Position numbers and translations under genes: made by a program. Below, in pieces: positions 17,407 through 26,423 of a stretch of 64,000 bases of DNA; positions within the stretch are counted from its first letter, which is position 1; each line of letters begins with the position of its first letter. Below the pieces are notes generated by a model. That model saw nothing but the letters and a program-made list of their open reading frames with translations, had not been told where the DNA came from and made no database searches. Origin of the DNA: Terrabacter sp. MAHUQ-38 (GTDB lineage Bacteria; Actinomycetota; Actinomycetes; Actinomycetales; Dermatophilaceae); contig NZ_JACVCU010000002.1 of assembly GCF_014518425.1 (NCBI RefSeq), positions 682,001-746,000 of the forward strand, in the 5' to 3' direction.

Positions 17407-18494
17407 GCGCCGGACCTGTCGCCCTCGGCCAGCGCCGCGAGCTTGGCCGCCTCGTCGGCGTCCAACGCGGACTGGACGACCGGGTCGAGGTCGCCGTCGA
17501 GGACGGCGTCGAGGTTGTACGACTTGTAGCCGGTGCGGTGGTCGGAGATGCGGTTCTCCGGGAAGTTGTAGGTGCGGATGCGTTCCGACCGGTCGACCGT
17601 GCGCACCTGCGACCGGCGCGCCGCCGAAGCCTCGGCGTCCGCCTCGTCCTTGGCGATCTGGTGCAGTCGGGCCCGGAGGACGCGCATCGCGGCCTCCTTG
17701 TTCTGCAGCTGCGACTTCTCGTTCTGGCACGAGACGACGAGACCGGTCGGGACGTGCGTGATGCGCACCGCGGAGTCGGTCGTGTTGACGCTCTGGCCGC
17801 CGGGCCCGCTGCTCCGGTAGACGTCGATGCGCAGGTCGTTGGGGTCGATCGTGACCTCGACCTCCTCCGCCTCGGGCATCACGAGGACACCGGCCGCCGA
17901 CGTGTGGATGCGCCCCTGGCTCTCGGTGACGGGGACGCGCTGGACGCGGTGGACGCCGCCTTCGTACTTGAGCCGGGCCCACGGCGCCTCGTCAGGGCCT
18001 GGGCTCCCCTTGGCCTTGACGGAGACGCGGACGTCCTTGTAGCCACCGAGGTCGCTCTCGGTCGCGTCCTCGATGGTGGTGCGCCAACCGCGCTGCTCGG
18101 CGTAGCGCAGGTACATCCGCAGCAGGTCGCCGGCGAACAGGGCCGACTCGTCGCCACCCTCGCCCGCCTTGACCTCGAGGATCACGTCGCGGTCGTCGTC
18201 GGGGTCACGTGGCACGAGCATGCGACGCAGGTGCTCCTCTGCCTCGACGAACCGGCCCTCGAGGGACGGCACCTCCTCGGCGAACGACTCGTCCTCGGTG
18301 GCGAGCTCACGCGCGGCGGCCAGGTCCTCACCGGCTGCCGTCCACTCGCGCGCCGCGGCGACGGTCGGGGCCAGGGCGGCATACCGCTTGTTGAGGGTGC
18401 GCACGAGGTCCTGGTCACCGTGCACCGCCGGGTCGGCGAGGCGCGACTCGAGGTCGGCGTACTCGTCGAGGATCGACTGGACGGAACGAAGCAC
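17403..18494 (-). CDS. prfA: Peptide chain release factor 1
   Basis: Terminates translation at UAA and UAG (363 residues). It contains the peptidyl-transferase-centre motif [16 protein letters not shown] and, before it, the RF1-type anticodon-mimic region around [16 protein letters not shown]. Downstream are [15 protein letters not shown] and the C-terminal helix. GTG start at 18492-18494 with AAGGG six bases upstream; further upstream codons in the frame do not resemble the family. The rpmE terminator hairpin lies between rpmE and this gene. Confidence 0.96.
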   Translation of the reverse strand: MLRSVQSILDEYADLESRLADPAVHGDQDLVRTLNKRYAALAPTVAAAREWTAAGEDLAAARELATEDESFAEEVPSLEGRFVEAEEHLRRMLVPRDPDDDRDVILEVKAGEGGDESALFAGDLLRMYLRYAEQRGWRTTIEDATESDLGGYKDVRVSVKAKGSPGPDEAPWARLKYEGGVHRVQRVPVTESQGRIHTSAAGVLVMPEAEEVEVTIDPNDLRIDVYRSSGPGGQSVNTTDSAVRITHVPTGLVVSCQNEKSQLQNKEAAMRVLRARLHQIAKDEADAEASAARRSQVRTVDRSERIRTYNFPENRISDHRTGYKSYNLDAVLDGDLDPVVQSALDADEAAKLAALAEGDRSGA

Positions 18495-18546
18495 GGGAGG
18501 CCCTTCGGTCAGGGGGTGGCTGCGCGGTGGACGGGGTAAGACGAAC

Positions 18547-18581
18547 GCCGGCCCCCGACGACCGAAGTCGTGGGAGCCGGC
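18547..18581 (-). terminator. Terminator hairpin after rpmE
   Basis: Strong stem of 15-16 pairs with a single bulge and a TTCG tetraloop in the minus-strand RNA, read as GCCGGCTCCCACGAC-TTCG-GTCGTCGGGGGCCGGC. It starts 11 bases after the rpmE stop and is followed by GTTCGTCTT. The structure should at least attenuate reading from rpmE into prfA. Confidence 0.7.
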
Positions 18582-18592
18582 GTGCGGGAGAC

Positions 18593-18808
18593 CTACTTGG
18601 CGGCCTTCTTGCCGTAACGGGCCTCGAACCGGGCCACTCGGCCACCGGTGTCGAGGATCTTCTGCTTGCCCGTGTAGAACGGGTGGCACTGCGAGCACAC
18701 GTCGGCGGCGATCTTGCCGCTCTTCTCGGTGCTGCGGGTCGTGAACGTGTTGCCACAGGTACAGGTGACCGTGGTCTCCACGTAGTCGGGGTGAAGGTCG
18801 TTCTTCAA
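18593..18808 (-). CDS. rpmE: Ribosomal protein L31 (zinc-binding type)
   Basis: 71-residue large-subunit protein. Four cysteines in CTC (16, 18) and CSQC (37, 40) form the zinc site, so this is the zinc-containing rather than the zinc-free paralogue. The family ending [20 protein letters not shown] is intact. The TTG at 18806-18808 is the start because AAGGAG lies six bases upstream and the family begins MKxDxHPDY. It corresponds to Rv1298; downstream come prfA and prmC. Confidence 0.95.
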   Translation of the reverse strand: MKNDLHPDYVETTVTCTCGNTFTTRSTEKSGKIAADVCSQCHPFYTGKQKILDTGGRVARFEARYGKKAAK

Positions 18809-19053
18809 CGTCGTCTCCTTGAGGTAGTCGGCCGGGTCGGTGTCATCGCTGCTCGTGCTGGGAGCCGCTCTCCCGTGAACCGGTCCAAAGGAAGAGTGTG
18901 CCAGAAAGGCGCACCTCCCCCAAAACGCGCAGAGGGCGCCCGGCATTCCCCTGCCCCCGGCGTCACAGGGACAGCATCGCGACGTCGGAAGCCCCGTCGT
19001 GACCTGCAACGACCCACACCGTCCGAGCAGCCGCCGGTGGCGTGCGGCCGGGG
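18809..19053. other. Intergenic region between rpmE and the signalling operon
   Basis: 245 bases. It should contain the rpmE promoter on the minus strand; CACACT with TTGGGG about 16 bases upstream (near 18895-18925) is the best but weak candidate. No small gene or clear terminator for the kinase operon was found. Confidence 0.4.
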
Positions 19054-21135
19054 CTACGCGGGGACGGTGGCCGGCTGGACCACCGGCAGGACGACCTGCA
19101 TCGTCGTGCCCTCCCCCTCGACCGAGGCGATGACGAGCTCGCCGCCGTGGCCCTCGACGATCGCGCGCACGATCGCGAGCCCGAGCCCCGTGCCGGGGAT
19201 CGCGGCCGCCGTGGCGTTGCCCGCGCGGAAGAAGCGCTCCGAGAGGCGCGCGAGGTCGGCCGCCGGAATGCCGATGCCGGTGTCGTGGACGGAGATGATC
19301 GTCGATGCGCCGGAGCGCTCGGCCGAGAGCACGACCTCGCCGCCCTCCGGCGTGAACTTCACGGCGTTGGACCCGAGGTTGATGAGCGCGCGCTCGACCT
19401 GGCCGCGGTCGACCCTCACGCGCAGCTCCTCGGGCACGTCAGGGCAGGTGAGCCTGACGCCACCGCCCGCCGCGACCGGTTGCATCGTCTCGGTGACGGT
19501 GCGGAGCAGGTCGCGGACGGCGACCTCCTCGGACACCGCCTGCAGGCCGCTGATCTCGATCTTGTTGAGCACGAGGAGGTCCTCGATGAGTCCGCGCAGA
19601 CGGGTCGCGTTGCGGCCGATGATGTCCAGCGCCACGTGCTGCCCGTCGGACACGTCGCCGAAGTCGCCGTCGACGAGCAGCTCGAGGTAGCCGCTGATCG
19701 AGGTCAGCGGGGTGCGCAGCTCGTGGCTGACGGTGGCCATGAAGTCGGTCTTCTGACGGTCGAGCTCGGTGAGCCGCCGCACCTGCTCGTCCTGCATCTG
19801 CGACAGGCGCAGCGACACGATCGACTGGGCGGCGATGGCCGAGCACTGTTGCGCCGCCTGGATCTCGTGCCGGTGCCAGCGCCGCGGGGCGTTGACCATG
19901 AGCACCGCCAGGATGCCCAACCCGCGGCCGCCCGTGCCGACCGGCAGCATGAGCAGCGACCTGGCGCCGGTCGCACGGTGGAAGGCTCGGGCCCGTTCGT
20001 CCTCGTAGGCCTGGTGGGCGAGCAGGTCGCCGAGGTCGAAGAAGCCGACGCTCTGACGCAGCTGCTCGTTGACCTCGCCCACCTGCTGCGCCAGCGACCG
20101 CGGCAGGGGCGGCAGGTCGGGCAGGTCGTCGGTGTGCCACTGGTGGCGGCCCTCGATGGTCTGGCCGTCCTCGGCGAGCGCGTAGAGCAGGATGCGGTCG
20201 GCGCCGAGGCCGGCACCGAGCTTGGAGCAGACCCGTTGGAGGGCCTCGGGCACATCGACGGCCGAGCGGGCGCCGCGACCCACGTCGAGGACGAGCTCCT
20301 GCATCTCGAGTACCGCCGCCTGCTGGTCGACGAGGCGGGCGTTGGCTCGCGTCAGGTCGTTGAAGTCGCGCGCGAGCACGCGCACCTCCAGGGCGCCTTC
20401 CTCCTGGTTGGCGAGGGCGATGACGTCGTTCTCGGCCTGCCGGCGCACCACCTCTCGCAACCGCGCGAGCGGTCGGCCGATGGCACGATCCATGCCCAGG
20501 CCCCCCGCGACGAGGACGAGGACGACCAGTACGGCCATGGTGATGATGACGACCGAGGTGGTTCCCGTGGCCTCCCGCGCGCCGACACTCGCCGCGTTGC
20601 GCTGGTCCTGGATGGCGCGGCTGATCGTGTGGTTGGCCTCGAGGAAAGCGGAGTATGCCGCCTCGGACCGGGCACGTCCCGCCTCGGTCACGTCGCCGGC
20701 GGCAGACCGGCCCTGCAGGGCCGCGCGCGCGCCCGCGAACCAGGCGTCCACGGCGTCCTTCTCGCTGTCGAGGAGCGACCCAAGACGCGTGCGGTCGGAC
20801 TCGTCGAGCTCGCGGCCCTGCGCGAGGGATGCGAGCCGGTCGAGATCCGCCCGGATCGTCGCCTCCAGGCTCAGCGGGTCGATGTGTGCCTGCGCTCCGG
20901 ATGCTGCCTCGTGCCAGGCGCCCTCGGCGCGCGTCATCTGGAGGAGGACCGCGTTGTTGGCCTCGGTGGCCGGTCCGAGGACAAGCGTCAGCGAGCGGAC
21001 TGCCGCGCTCTGCGACTGGATGATGGCGACGGAGACCACGGCCCCGACCGGCACGAGCACGAGGAGGATGCCGATGAGGAGCCGGATCTGGCTACCGACG
21101 GAGCGCCTCGAGACGGCCGGCAACCCGCCGTTCAC
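19054..21135 (-). CDS. GAF-domain sensor histidine kinase
   Basis: 693-residue membrane kinase. Transmembrane helices are at about 18-40 and 185-210. Between them is a helical extracytoplasmic domain of roughly 145 residues, like CHASE3 or other four-helix sensors. Then come a HAMP linker, a GAF domain (about 280-445), a HisKA domain with the phospho-acceptor in [20 protein letters not shown] (His about 470), and an ATPase domain ([33 protein letters not shown]). GTG at 21133-21135 overlaps the upstream glycosyltransferase stop (GTGA); earlier in-frame codons resemble no kinase. Last gene of the operon; its partner is probably the receiver protein that opens the operon. Confidence 0.93.
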   Translation of the reverse strand: MNGGLPAVSRRSVGSQIRLLIGILLVLVPVGAVVSVAIIQSQSAAVRSLTLVLGPATEANNAVLLQMTRAEGAWHEAASGAQAHIDPLSLEATIRADLDRLASLAQGRELDESDRTRLGSLLDSEKDAVDAWFAGARAALQGRSAAGDVTEAGRARSEAAYSAFLEANHTISRAIQDQRNAASVGAREATGTTSVVIITMAVLVVLVLVAGGLGMDRAIGRPLARLREVVRRQAENDVIALANQEEGALEVRVLARDFNDLTRANARLVDQQAAVLEMQELVLDVGRGARSAVDVPEALQRVCSKLGAGLGADRILLYALAEDGQTIEGRHQWHTDDLPDLPPLPRSLAQQVGEVNEQLRQSVGFFDLGDLLAHQAYEDERARAFHRATGARSLLMLPVGTGGRGLGILAVLMVNAPRRWHRHEIQAAQQCSAIAAQSIVSLRLSQMQDEQVRRLTELDRQKTDFMATVSHELRTPLTSISGYLELLVDGDFGDVSDGQHVALDIIGRNATRLRGLIEDLLVLNKIEISGLQAVSEEVAVRDLLRTVTETMQPVAAGGGVRLTCPDVPEELRVRVDRGQVERALINLGSNAVKFTPEGGEVVLSAERSGASTIISVHDTGIGIPAADLARLSERFFRAGNATAAAIPGTGLGLAIVRAIVEGHGGELVIASVEGEGTTMQVVLPVVQPATVPA

Positions 21136-22580
21136 GCCGGGTCCTCGTCGAAGCCGGTGCGGGTCATGACACCCCAGACGTGCTTCTTCCGGCGCAGGCT
21201 CGCCCACATGCCCTCGAGGCGCCACCACACGGTGGCCTGGCGGTAGCCGAAGTTCTCGAGCACGGAGGACGCCACGGTCTGCCAGATCGCGCGCCACCGG
21301 TCGTGCTTGTGGAAGGCCCACTCGTCGACGACCATCGCGGCGAGGGTCACGAGCACGGCATACCCGTAGGCCAGGACGAGGAAGAGCACGGCGAACGGCA
21401 CGTCGACGACCCCGAGCAGCAGCCCGAGCGGCACGATGATGATGCCGAGGAGCTCGAGGAGCGGGGCGATCAGCTCGAAGAGCCAGTAGTACGGCAGCGC
21501 GACCCAGCCGATCCGGCCGTACCTGGGCCGGAAGAGCATCGCGCGGTACGCCCAGAGCGTCTCCCAGAGACCACGCTGCCAGCGGCGACGCTGGTTGCGC
21601 AGCACCCTGGCGGTCACGGGTACCTCGGTCCACGAGACCGGCTCGGGGACGAACTCGATCCGATAGTCGCGACCCTCGTCGCGCAGACGCTTGTGGATGC
21701 GCATGACGAGCTCGAAGTCCTCGCCGATGGTGCCCGGGTCGAGGCCCCCGACCTCGACGACGACGTCGCGCCGGAAGAGCCCGAACGCCCCGCTGATGAG
21801 GATGAGACCGCCCAGGCGCGACCAGCCGGTGCGACCGAGGAGGAAGGCGCGGAGGTACTCCACCAGCTGGATCCGTGGGAGCCACGTCTGAGGCATCTCC
21901 ACCCGGACGATGCGCCCCGAGAGCACGCGGCTGCCGTTGACCGGACGGATGGCACCCCCGGTGGCGACCATGCGCGTGGGGTCGTCGGCGAACGGGCGGG
22001 TCACGTGGAGGAGCCCGTCGGGCTCGAGGATCGAGTCGCCGTCGAGCATCGCGACGAGCGGCTCGCTCGCGGCGTTGATGCCCAGGTTGAGCGCCTCGGT
22101 CTTGCCGGAGTTCTCCTTGCGGACCACGACGAGCCGAGTGCGGCCGTCTCGCGGCACGAAGACCCCGAGAACCCTTGCCCTCACAGGGATCTCGCGCGGG
22201 AGCTCACGCGGCACCGGCACGAGGTCGAAGGCCTCCTCGAGCCGTGCGAAGGTCGCGTCGGTGCTGCCGTCGTCGATGACGACGACCTCGTGCCGTGGGT
22301 AGCGCAGCGTGAGGAAGGACTTGACTGCCGTGACGATTCCGGCTTCCTCGTTGTAGGCCGGCACGAGCAGGGACACCCCGGGGGCCAACCCCGCACCCTG
22401 CCAGGACAGGGCCGAGGCACGGCGCCGTTGCTGGGCCCGGAACTCGAGGTAGGCCAGCACGATGAGCGTCAGCAGCGAGGTGTTGATGAGCACGAAGTAG
22501 ACGAGGATCGGCACGCTCGAGACGTCCATGACCCACACGACGAAGGATCGAAGGCCCTCGATGAAGGCGTCCCAGCTCAT
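21132..22580 (-). CDS. Family 2 processive glycosyltransferase (poly-GlcNAc/hyaluronan synthase-like)
   Basis: 482-residue membrane glycosyltransferase. It has an N-terminal helix (about 24-45) and a GT-A domain with SLLVPAYNEEAGI, VVIDDGSTD, MLDGDSIL (the DxD site), GEDFELVMRIH (catalytic Asp) and RNQRRRWQRGLW (the Q-x-x-R-W motif of processive enzymes). At least four helices follow. The layout matches IcaA/PgaC-type synthases that make and extrude a beta-linked polysaccharide. No deacetylase or export partner is encoded nearby, so product identity is open. Start and stop both overlap neighbours by four bases (ATGA, GTGA). Confidence 0.93.
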   Translation of the reverse strand: MSWDAFIEGLRSFVVWVMDVSSVPILVYFVLINTSLLTLIVLAYLEFRAQQRRRASALSWQGAGLAPGVSLLVPAYNEEAGIVTAVKSFLTLRYPRHEVVVIDDGSTDATFARLEEAFDLVPVPRELPREIPVRARVLGVFVPRDGRTRLVVVRKENSGKTEALNLGINAASEPLVAMLDGDSILEPDGLLHVTRPFADDPTRMVATGGAIRPVNGSRVLSGRIVRVEMPQTWLPRIQLVEYLRAFLLGRTGWSRLGGLILISGAFGLFRRDVVVEVGGLDPGTIGEDFELVMRIHKRLRDEGRDYRIEFVPEPVSWTEVPVTARVLRNQRRRWQRGLWETLWAYRAMLFRPRYGRIGWVALPYYWLFELIAPLLELLGIIIVPLGLLLGVVDVPFAVLFLVLAYGYAVLVTLAAMVVDEWAFHKHDRWRAIWQTVASSVLENFGYRQATVWWRLEGMWASLRRKKHVWGVMTRTGFDEDPA

Positions 22581-23635
22581 GCAGCCGACTTCTGCAGGTC
22601 GGCGACCAGCCGGGCTGACCTCACAGCTGCGTCGTCCTCATGGCCCGCGAGGGCGTCGCGCCCTTCGGCACCCATCGTGATCAGCGCACCCGCCGCGAGC
22701 TCGGCCAGGCGAGGGTCCGGGTCGCCGAGCAGCCCCGCCAGCGTGGGCACGGCGCCCGGCTCACCGAGCTCGCCGATCGCCGTCACGCACGCACGGCGCA
22801 GCGGCAGCGGTTCGGTGGCGCCGGTGTGACGGGCTAGGACGTCGGCGTCCTCGCCTCGGCCGAGTCGCCCGATGGCAACCGCACACGTCTCACGGACAGT
22901 GACGTCGGGGTCGTGCGCCAGCAGGTGTCGCAGTTCGGGCAGGCCACGCGTGAAGCTGCGCTCACCGCTGAGGTGGGCCGCGACCATGCGGGTGCGGGCG
23001 TTCTCGTCCTTGAGTCCCTCGCGCAGCACCTCGGAGATGCCGACGCCCATCGACTGAAGAGCCTCCGCGGCGGTTGCCGCAGGAAGTCCTCGGTCGGGCA
23101 CGCCGATGGCCGCCAGGATCGGCCCGGCCGCCGAGGCGTCGCCGATGAGACCGAGCGCATACGCGGCGCTGTTGCGCACCTCGACGGACTCGTCGCGCAG
23201 GGCATCGACGAGGAGCGGGACGGTGTGGGCCGCACGGGCCAGACCCAGCAGCTGGGCCCCGCGGGCGCGCTTCACCGACGAACGGCTCGACAGGTCGCCC
23301 ACCGCCGCATCGACGGCGCCGTGCACCTCGAGCACCCGGACGAGCTGCTCCGCCGGCGCTCCTCGGATCTTCGTGAGCAGGTCGGCGATGTTGCGGTCGA
23401 GCACCGTCCGCGACACACCCGTCGCCCACGTCAGCTCTTCCGCGGCGCTGCCGTCGTCGTCCTCACCGGAGGCCACCGTGATGAGCGGCGGGCGAAGCGG
23501 TGACAGGAGCATCTCGTCGCGCTTGCTGCGGCTGTGCCGCCGGGCGCGCACGGCGATGACCCCGAGGATGAGCAGCAGGCAGGCACCGAGGACGACGATC
23601 GTCGCGCCGAGGAGCAGTGCCGCGCCCACGATCAC
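22577..23635 (-). CDS. Membrane-anchored HEAT-repeat protein
   Basis: 352-residue protein. A single N-terminal transmembrane helix (about 2-30) is followed by a basic stretch (RARRHSRSKRDE), so the rest is cytosolic. From about residue 130 come helical repeats of about 31 residues, such as LVDALRDESVEVRNSAAYAL, LRHLLAHDPDVTVRETCAVAIGRLG and LAGLLGDPDPRLAELAAGAL, typical of HEAT or PBS-lyase-type repeats that act as binding scaffolds. GTG start at 23633-23635, 13 bases after the receiver stop; overlaps the glycosyltransferase start by ATGA. A scaffold linking receiver and synthase is plausible but unproved. Confidence 0.85.
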   Translation of the reverse strand: MIVGAALLLGATIVVLGACLLLILGVIAVRARRHSRSKRDEMLLSPLRPPLITVASGEDDDGSAAEELTWATGVSRTVLDRNIADLLTKIRGAPAEQLVRVLEVHGAVDAAVGDLSSRSSVKRARGAQLLGLARAAHTVPLLVDALRDESVEVRNSAAYALGLIGDASAAGPILAAIGVPDRGLPAATAAEALQSMGVGISEVLREGLKDENARTRMVAAHLSGERSFTRGLPELRHLLAHDPDVTVRETCAVAIGRLGRGEDADVLARHTGATEPLPLRRACVTAIGELGEPGAVPTLAGLLGDPDPRLAELAAGALITMGAEGRDALAGHEDDAAVRSARLVADLQKSAA

Positions 23636-23648
23636 GGGACCACGTCGC

Positions 23649-24050
23649 TCATCGAGCTCGCGCGAGCATGCCGTTGACCCTGTGGAGCAGCTCACGCGGG
23701 CTGAACGGCTTGATGACGTAGTCGTCGGCGCCGACCGCGAAACCGGTGTCGACGTCGGAGTCGCGCGACTTGGCGCTGAGGAGCAGGACGGGAACGCCGG
23801 CGAAGTCGCTCTCACGGATCTTGCGCAGGACGTCGATGCCGGACAAGCCCGGCATCATGACGTCGAGGACAGCCAGCTGCGGGGGGTTGGCCGAGAAGGC
23901 CTCCCACGCGCTGACGCCGTCGGGGACGGCTTCGACGGCATACCCGGCCTGGGTCAGCTTGAACTCGACGAGGTCACGGATGTCTGCGTCGTCGTCGGCC
24001 ACGAGGACACGGACGGGGTTTGCATCGGGGTCGCCGGCAGGCGCAGACAT
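23649..24050 (-). CDS. Stand-alone receiver-domain response regulator
   Basis: 133-residue single receiver domain. The acidic pocket is at DDD19-21, phospho-acceptor Asp63 is in VLDVMMPGLSG, Ser/Thr switch residue in LLLSAK, and the lysine is in YVIKPFSP. It ends right after the domain, so there is no DNA-binding or enzymatic output; it must act through protein contact or a phosphorelay. ATG at 24048-24050 with GGAG four bases upstream. It opens the operon that continues with the HEAT protein, glycosyltransferase and kinase. Confidence 0.93.
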   Translation of the reverse strand: MSAPAGDPDANPVRVLVADDDADIRDLVEFKLTQAGYAVEAVPDGVSAWEAFSANPPQLAVLDVMMPGLSGIDVLRKIRESDFAGVPVLLLSAKSRDSDVDTGFAVGADDYVIKPFSPRELLHRVNGMLARAR

Positions 24051-24124
24051 GGCTCTCCATGGTGACGTCGGGAGTGGAACTCCATTTTAGGAACAAATCA
24101 CCCGAATAGCCCATGAAACGCCGA
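24051..24124 (-). promoter_or_regulatory. Promoter region of the receiver-HEAT-glycosyltransferase-kinase operon
   Basis: An AT-rich patch that stands out locally. TAAAAT on the minus strand (24084-24089) is a good -10 candidate and would give a leader of about 25-30 bases ending in GGAG before the ATG. No consensus -35 is visible, which may mean activator or alternative sigma control. Confidence 0.45.
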
Positions 24125-24156
24125 AAGGGGACGGTGCCACCGGGCACCGTCCCCTT
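24125..24156 (-). terminator. Intrinsic terminator of rho
   Basis: Perfect 14-bp stem, AAGGGGACGGTGCC at 24125-24138 and its complement at 24143-24156, with a four-base loop, ten bases after the rho stop codon. It separates rho from the signalling operon downstream. Confidence 0.85.
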
Positions 24157-24165
24157 CCGCGACGC

Positions 24166-26193
24166 TCAGGACTCGTCGTCGAGCCGGGAGCTGCTGGTCT
24201 GCTGGACCTGCGTGAGGAACTCGTAGTTGGTCTTCGTCTTCTTGAGGCGGTCGATGAGCAGCTCGATCGCCTGCTGCGGGTCGAGCGCGGCGAGCACCCG
24301 GCGCAGCTTCCACATGATCTTCAGCTCCTCGCTCGCCAGGAGGATCTCCTCGCGACGCGTGCCGGAGCTGTTGATGTCGACCGCCGGGAAGATCCGGCGG
24401 TTGGCCAGGTCGCGGTTGAGGCGCAGCTCCATGTTGCCCGTGCCCTTGAACTCCTCGAAGATCACCTCGTCCATCTTCGAGCCGGTCTCGACCAGGGCCG
24501 TGGCCAGGATCGTGAGCGAGCCACCGTTCTCGATGTTGCGCGCCGCACCGAAGAACTTCTTCGGCGGGTAGAGCGCAGCCGAGTCGACGCCACCGGAGAG
24601 GATGCGCCCGCTCGCCGGGGCGGCGAGGTTGTAGGCACGACCGAGCTTGGTGATCGAGTCGAGAAGGACCACGACGTCGTGGCCGAGCTCGACGAGACGC
24701 TTCGCGCGCTCGATCGCGAGCTCCGCGACGGTCGTGTGGTCCTCCGCCGGACGGTCGAAGGTCGAGGAGATGACCTCGCCCTTCACGGCCCGCTGCATGT
24801 CGGTGACCTCTTCGGGACGCTCGTCGACGAGGACGACCATGAGGTGGCACTCGGGGTTGTTCGTCGTGATGGCGTTGGCCAGAGTCTGCATGATCATCGT
24901 CTTGCCGGCCTTGGCCGGGGCGACGATCAGGCCGCGCTGGCCCTTGCCGATCGGCGCGACGAGGTCGATGATCCGCGTCGTCAGGACGTTGGGCTCGGTC
25001 TCGAGGCGCAGGCGCTGCTGCGGGTAGAGCGGCGTGAGCTTGCCGAACTCCACGCGCTTGGCGGCCTCCTCCGGCGTCATGCCGTTGACCGTGTCGAGAC
25101 GCACGAGCGCGTTGAACTTCTGCCGGCCGACGTTGCCCGACGGCTGCTCGCCCTCGCGCAGCGCCTTGACCGCACCGGTGACGGCGTCGCCCTTGCGCAG
25201 ACCGTTCTTCTTGACGATGCCGAGCGGGACGTAGACGTCGTTCGGGCCGGCGAGGTAGCCGGACGTGCGGACGAACGCGTAGTTGTCGAGGACGTCGAGG
25301 ATGCCGCCGACCGGCACCAGGACGTCGTCGTCACCGACCTGCAGCTCGGACTCGTTCCAGTCCTGGCCGCCCTCCCGGCCGCGGCCGCGCTTGCGGTCCC
25401 GGCTGCGCTGACGGTTGCGGCTGCGGCGGCTGCCACTGCGGTCGTCGTCGTCGAAGCGCGACTGCTGGCCGCGGTTCTGGTCGCCGGCATCGCCCGCCTG
25501 ACGGTCCAGCTGACGGTCCTGACGGTCCAGCTGACGGTCGGGCTGACGGTCCGGCTGGCCGCGGTCGTACTGGCGGTCGTTCTGGCGCTCGCCCTGCTGA
25601 CGTCCGTCACGGTTGCCCTGCTGCTGACGGTCCTGCTGTCGGTCGGGCTGGCGCTCCTGCTGGCGGTCCTGCTGGCCGCGCTCGGTCTGGCGGTCGCCCT
25701 GCTGACGGCGCTCGGGGCGGTCGGCCTGCCGGCCGCGCTGACGCCCCTCGCGCTCGTCCCCCTCGGCACGGTCATCGGAGCGCTCCTGGCGCTCCTGGCG
25801 CTCCTGGCGCTCGATGCGCTCGGCGGCCGGTGCGTCCGACCGGCCGTCGCCCTCGGCGCGGCGTGCACGCTCAGGGGCGTCGACGGACGGGGCTTCCACG
25901 ACCGCCGCAGAGGCCGGCACGGAGTCCGGCGTGGAGGCCGGCTTCTCGGCCGGCGTCTCGTCGGCCGAGGCGGAGCCGGCCGGGCGGCTGGCTCGGCGGG
26001 ACGCACGAGCGGGGGCCGCATCGGAGGTGGCGGCGGACGAGCCGCCCGCCTGACGGGCCTTGATGGCCTCGACGAGGTCGCTCTTGCGCATCTTGGTCGT
26101 CCCGGTGATGCCCATCGAGGACGCGACGCCCTTGAGCTCGTCCAGCTTCATGGCGGACAGGCCAGAGAGCGGACGGGTGGTTGTTTCTGACAC
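24166..26193 (-). CDS. rho: Transcription termination factor Rho
   Basis: Hexameric RNA helicase that ends transcription (675 residues, far longer than the 419-residue enteric protein). The N-terminal Rho_N helix bundle is at about 15-48 (LDELKGVASSMGITGTTKMRK). Then comes an insert of about 250 residues rich in Arg, Gln, Asp and Gly with many QxDRQ-type repeats, as known for actinobacterial Rho. The RNA-binding cold-shock-like domain has YAFVRTSGYLAG, the P-loop APAKAGKT is at about 420, and the Q- and R-loop regions (GGVDSAALYPPKKFFGAARN) are intact. GTG at 26191-26193 with GAAGGA six bases upstream. Confidence 0.96.
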   Translation of the reverse strand: MSETTTRPLSGLSAMKLDELKGVASSMGITGTTKMRKSDLVEAIKARQAGGSSAATSDAAPARASRRASRPAGSASADETPAEKPASTPDSVPASAAVVEAPSVDAPERARRAEGDGRSDAPAAERIERQERQERQERSDDRAEGDEREGRQRGRQADRPERRQQGDRQTERGQQDRQQERQPDRQQDRQQQGNRDGRQQGERQNDRQYDRGQPDRQPDRQLDRQDRQLDRQAGDAGDQNRGQQSRFDDDDRSGSRRSRNRQRSRDRKRGRGREGGQDWNESELQVGDDDVLVPVGGILDVLDNYAFVRTSGYLAGPNDVYVPLGIVKKNGLRKGDAVTGAVKALREGEQPSGNVGRQKFNALVRLDTVNGMTPEEAAKRVEFGKLTPLYPQQRLRLETEPNVLTTRIIDLVAPIGKGQRGLIVAPAKAGKTMIMQTLANAITTNNPECHLMVVLVDERPEEVTDMQRAVKGEVISSTFDRPAEDHTTVAELAIERAKRLVELGHDVVVLLDSITKLGRAYNLAAPASGRILSGGVDSAALYPPKKFFGAARNIENGGSLTILATALVETGSKMDEVIFEEFKGTGNMELRLNRDLANRRIFPAVDINSSGTRREEILLASEELKIMWKLRRVLAALDPQQAIELLIDRLKKTKTNYEFLTQVQQTSSSRLDDES

Positions 26194-26423
26194 GAAGGAT
26201 CCTTCCCCCTCGTTTGCGGCCCGGGAGATTCCTGCGGGCCGGACTTGGACCAGATGACCTGGTCGTGTGAGATCCACGTCGGCGCAGAACGCGCCCAGAG
26301 GCAGATGTCTGCGCCTCAGTGTGGGGGTGGGTGCGCCGGCCTGCGATGACGCGGCATGTGGCGCGCGCTCAGGATACCACCCGGCGGCCGTCGGACCTGC
26401 GTCGCACACCCCCTTGTCGAGAA
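26194..26423 (-). promoter_or_regulatory. rho leader region with hairpins and an upstream reading frame
   Basis: 230 bases. On the minus strand, in order: TATCCT (26371-26376, candidate -10), a 13-codon reading frame (26316-26357), an inverted repeat GGCGCAGA/TCTGCGCC (26281-26288 and 26308-26315) starting directly after that frame's stop, and a small hairpin GACCAG-N5-CTGGTC (26248-26264). Then comes the ribosome site. The order resembles an attenuator. E. coli rho is known to be autoregulated in its leader, so autoregulation here is plausible. Confidence 0.5.
26316..26357 (-). CDS. Possible proline-rich leader peptide upstream of rho
   Basis: A 13-residue frame, MPRHRRPAHPPPH, starting 13 bases after the TATCCT element. 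It contains three consecutive prolines near its end, a known cause of ribosome stalling, and its stop is followed at once by an inverted repeat. No ribosome site would be needed if the transcript starts about six bases upstream. Existence as a translated peptide is unproved. Confidence 0.3.
   Translation of the reverse strand: MPRHRRPAHPPPH

Noticed and set aside
21136-21885. N-terminal extension of the GAF histidine kinase to about 943 residues
   Set aside because: The extra part runs through the glycosyltransferase gene in another frame and is Arg/Pro/Ala-rich; the GTGA overlap at 21135 gives the natural start.
24679-26190. Plus-strand frame opposite rho reading like a leucine/valine-rich membrane protein
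   Set aside because: Complement of the Gln/Asp/Arg repeats of Rho gives Leu/Thr/Val runs; an artefact, not transporter helices.
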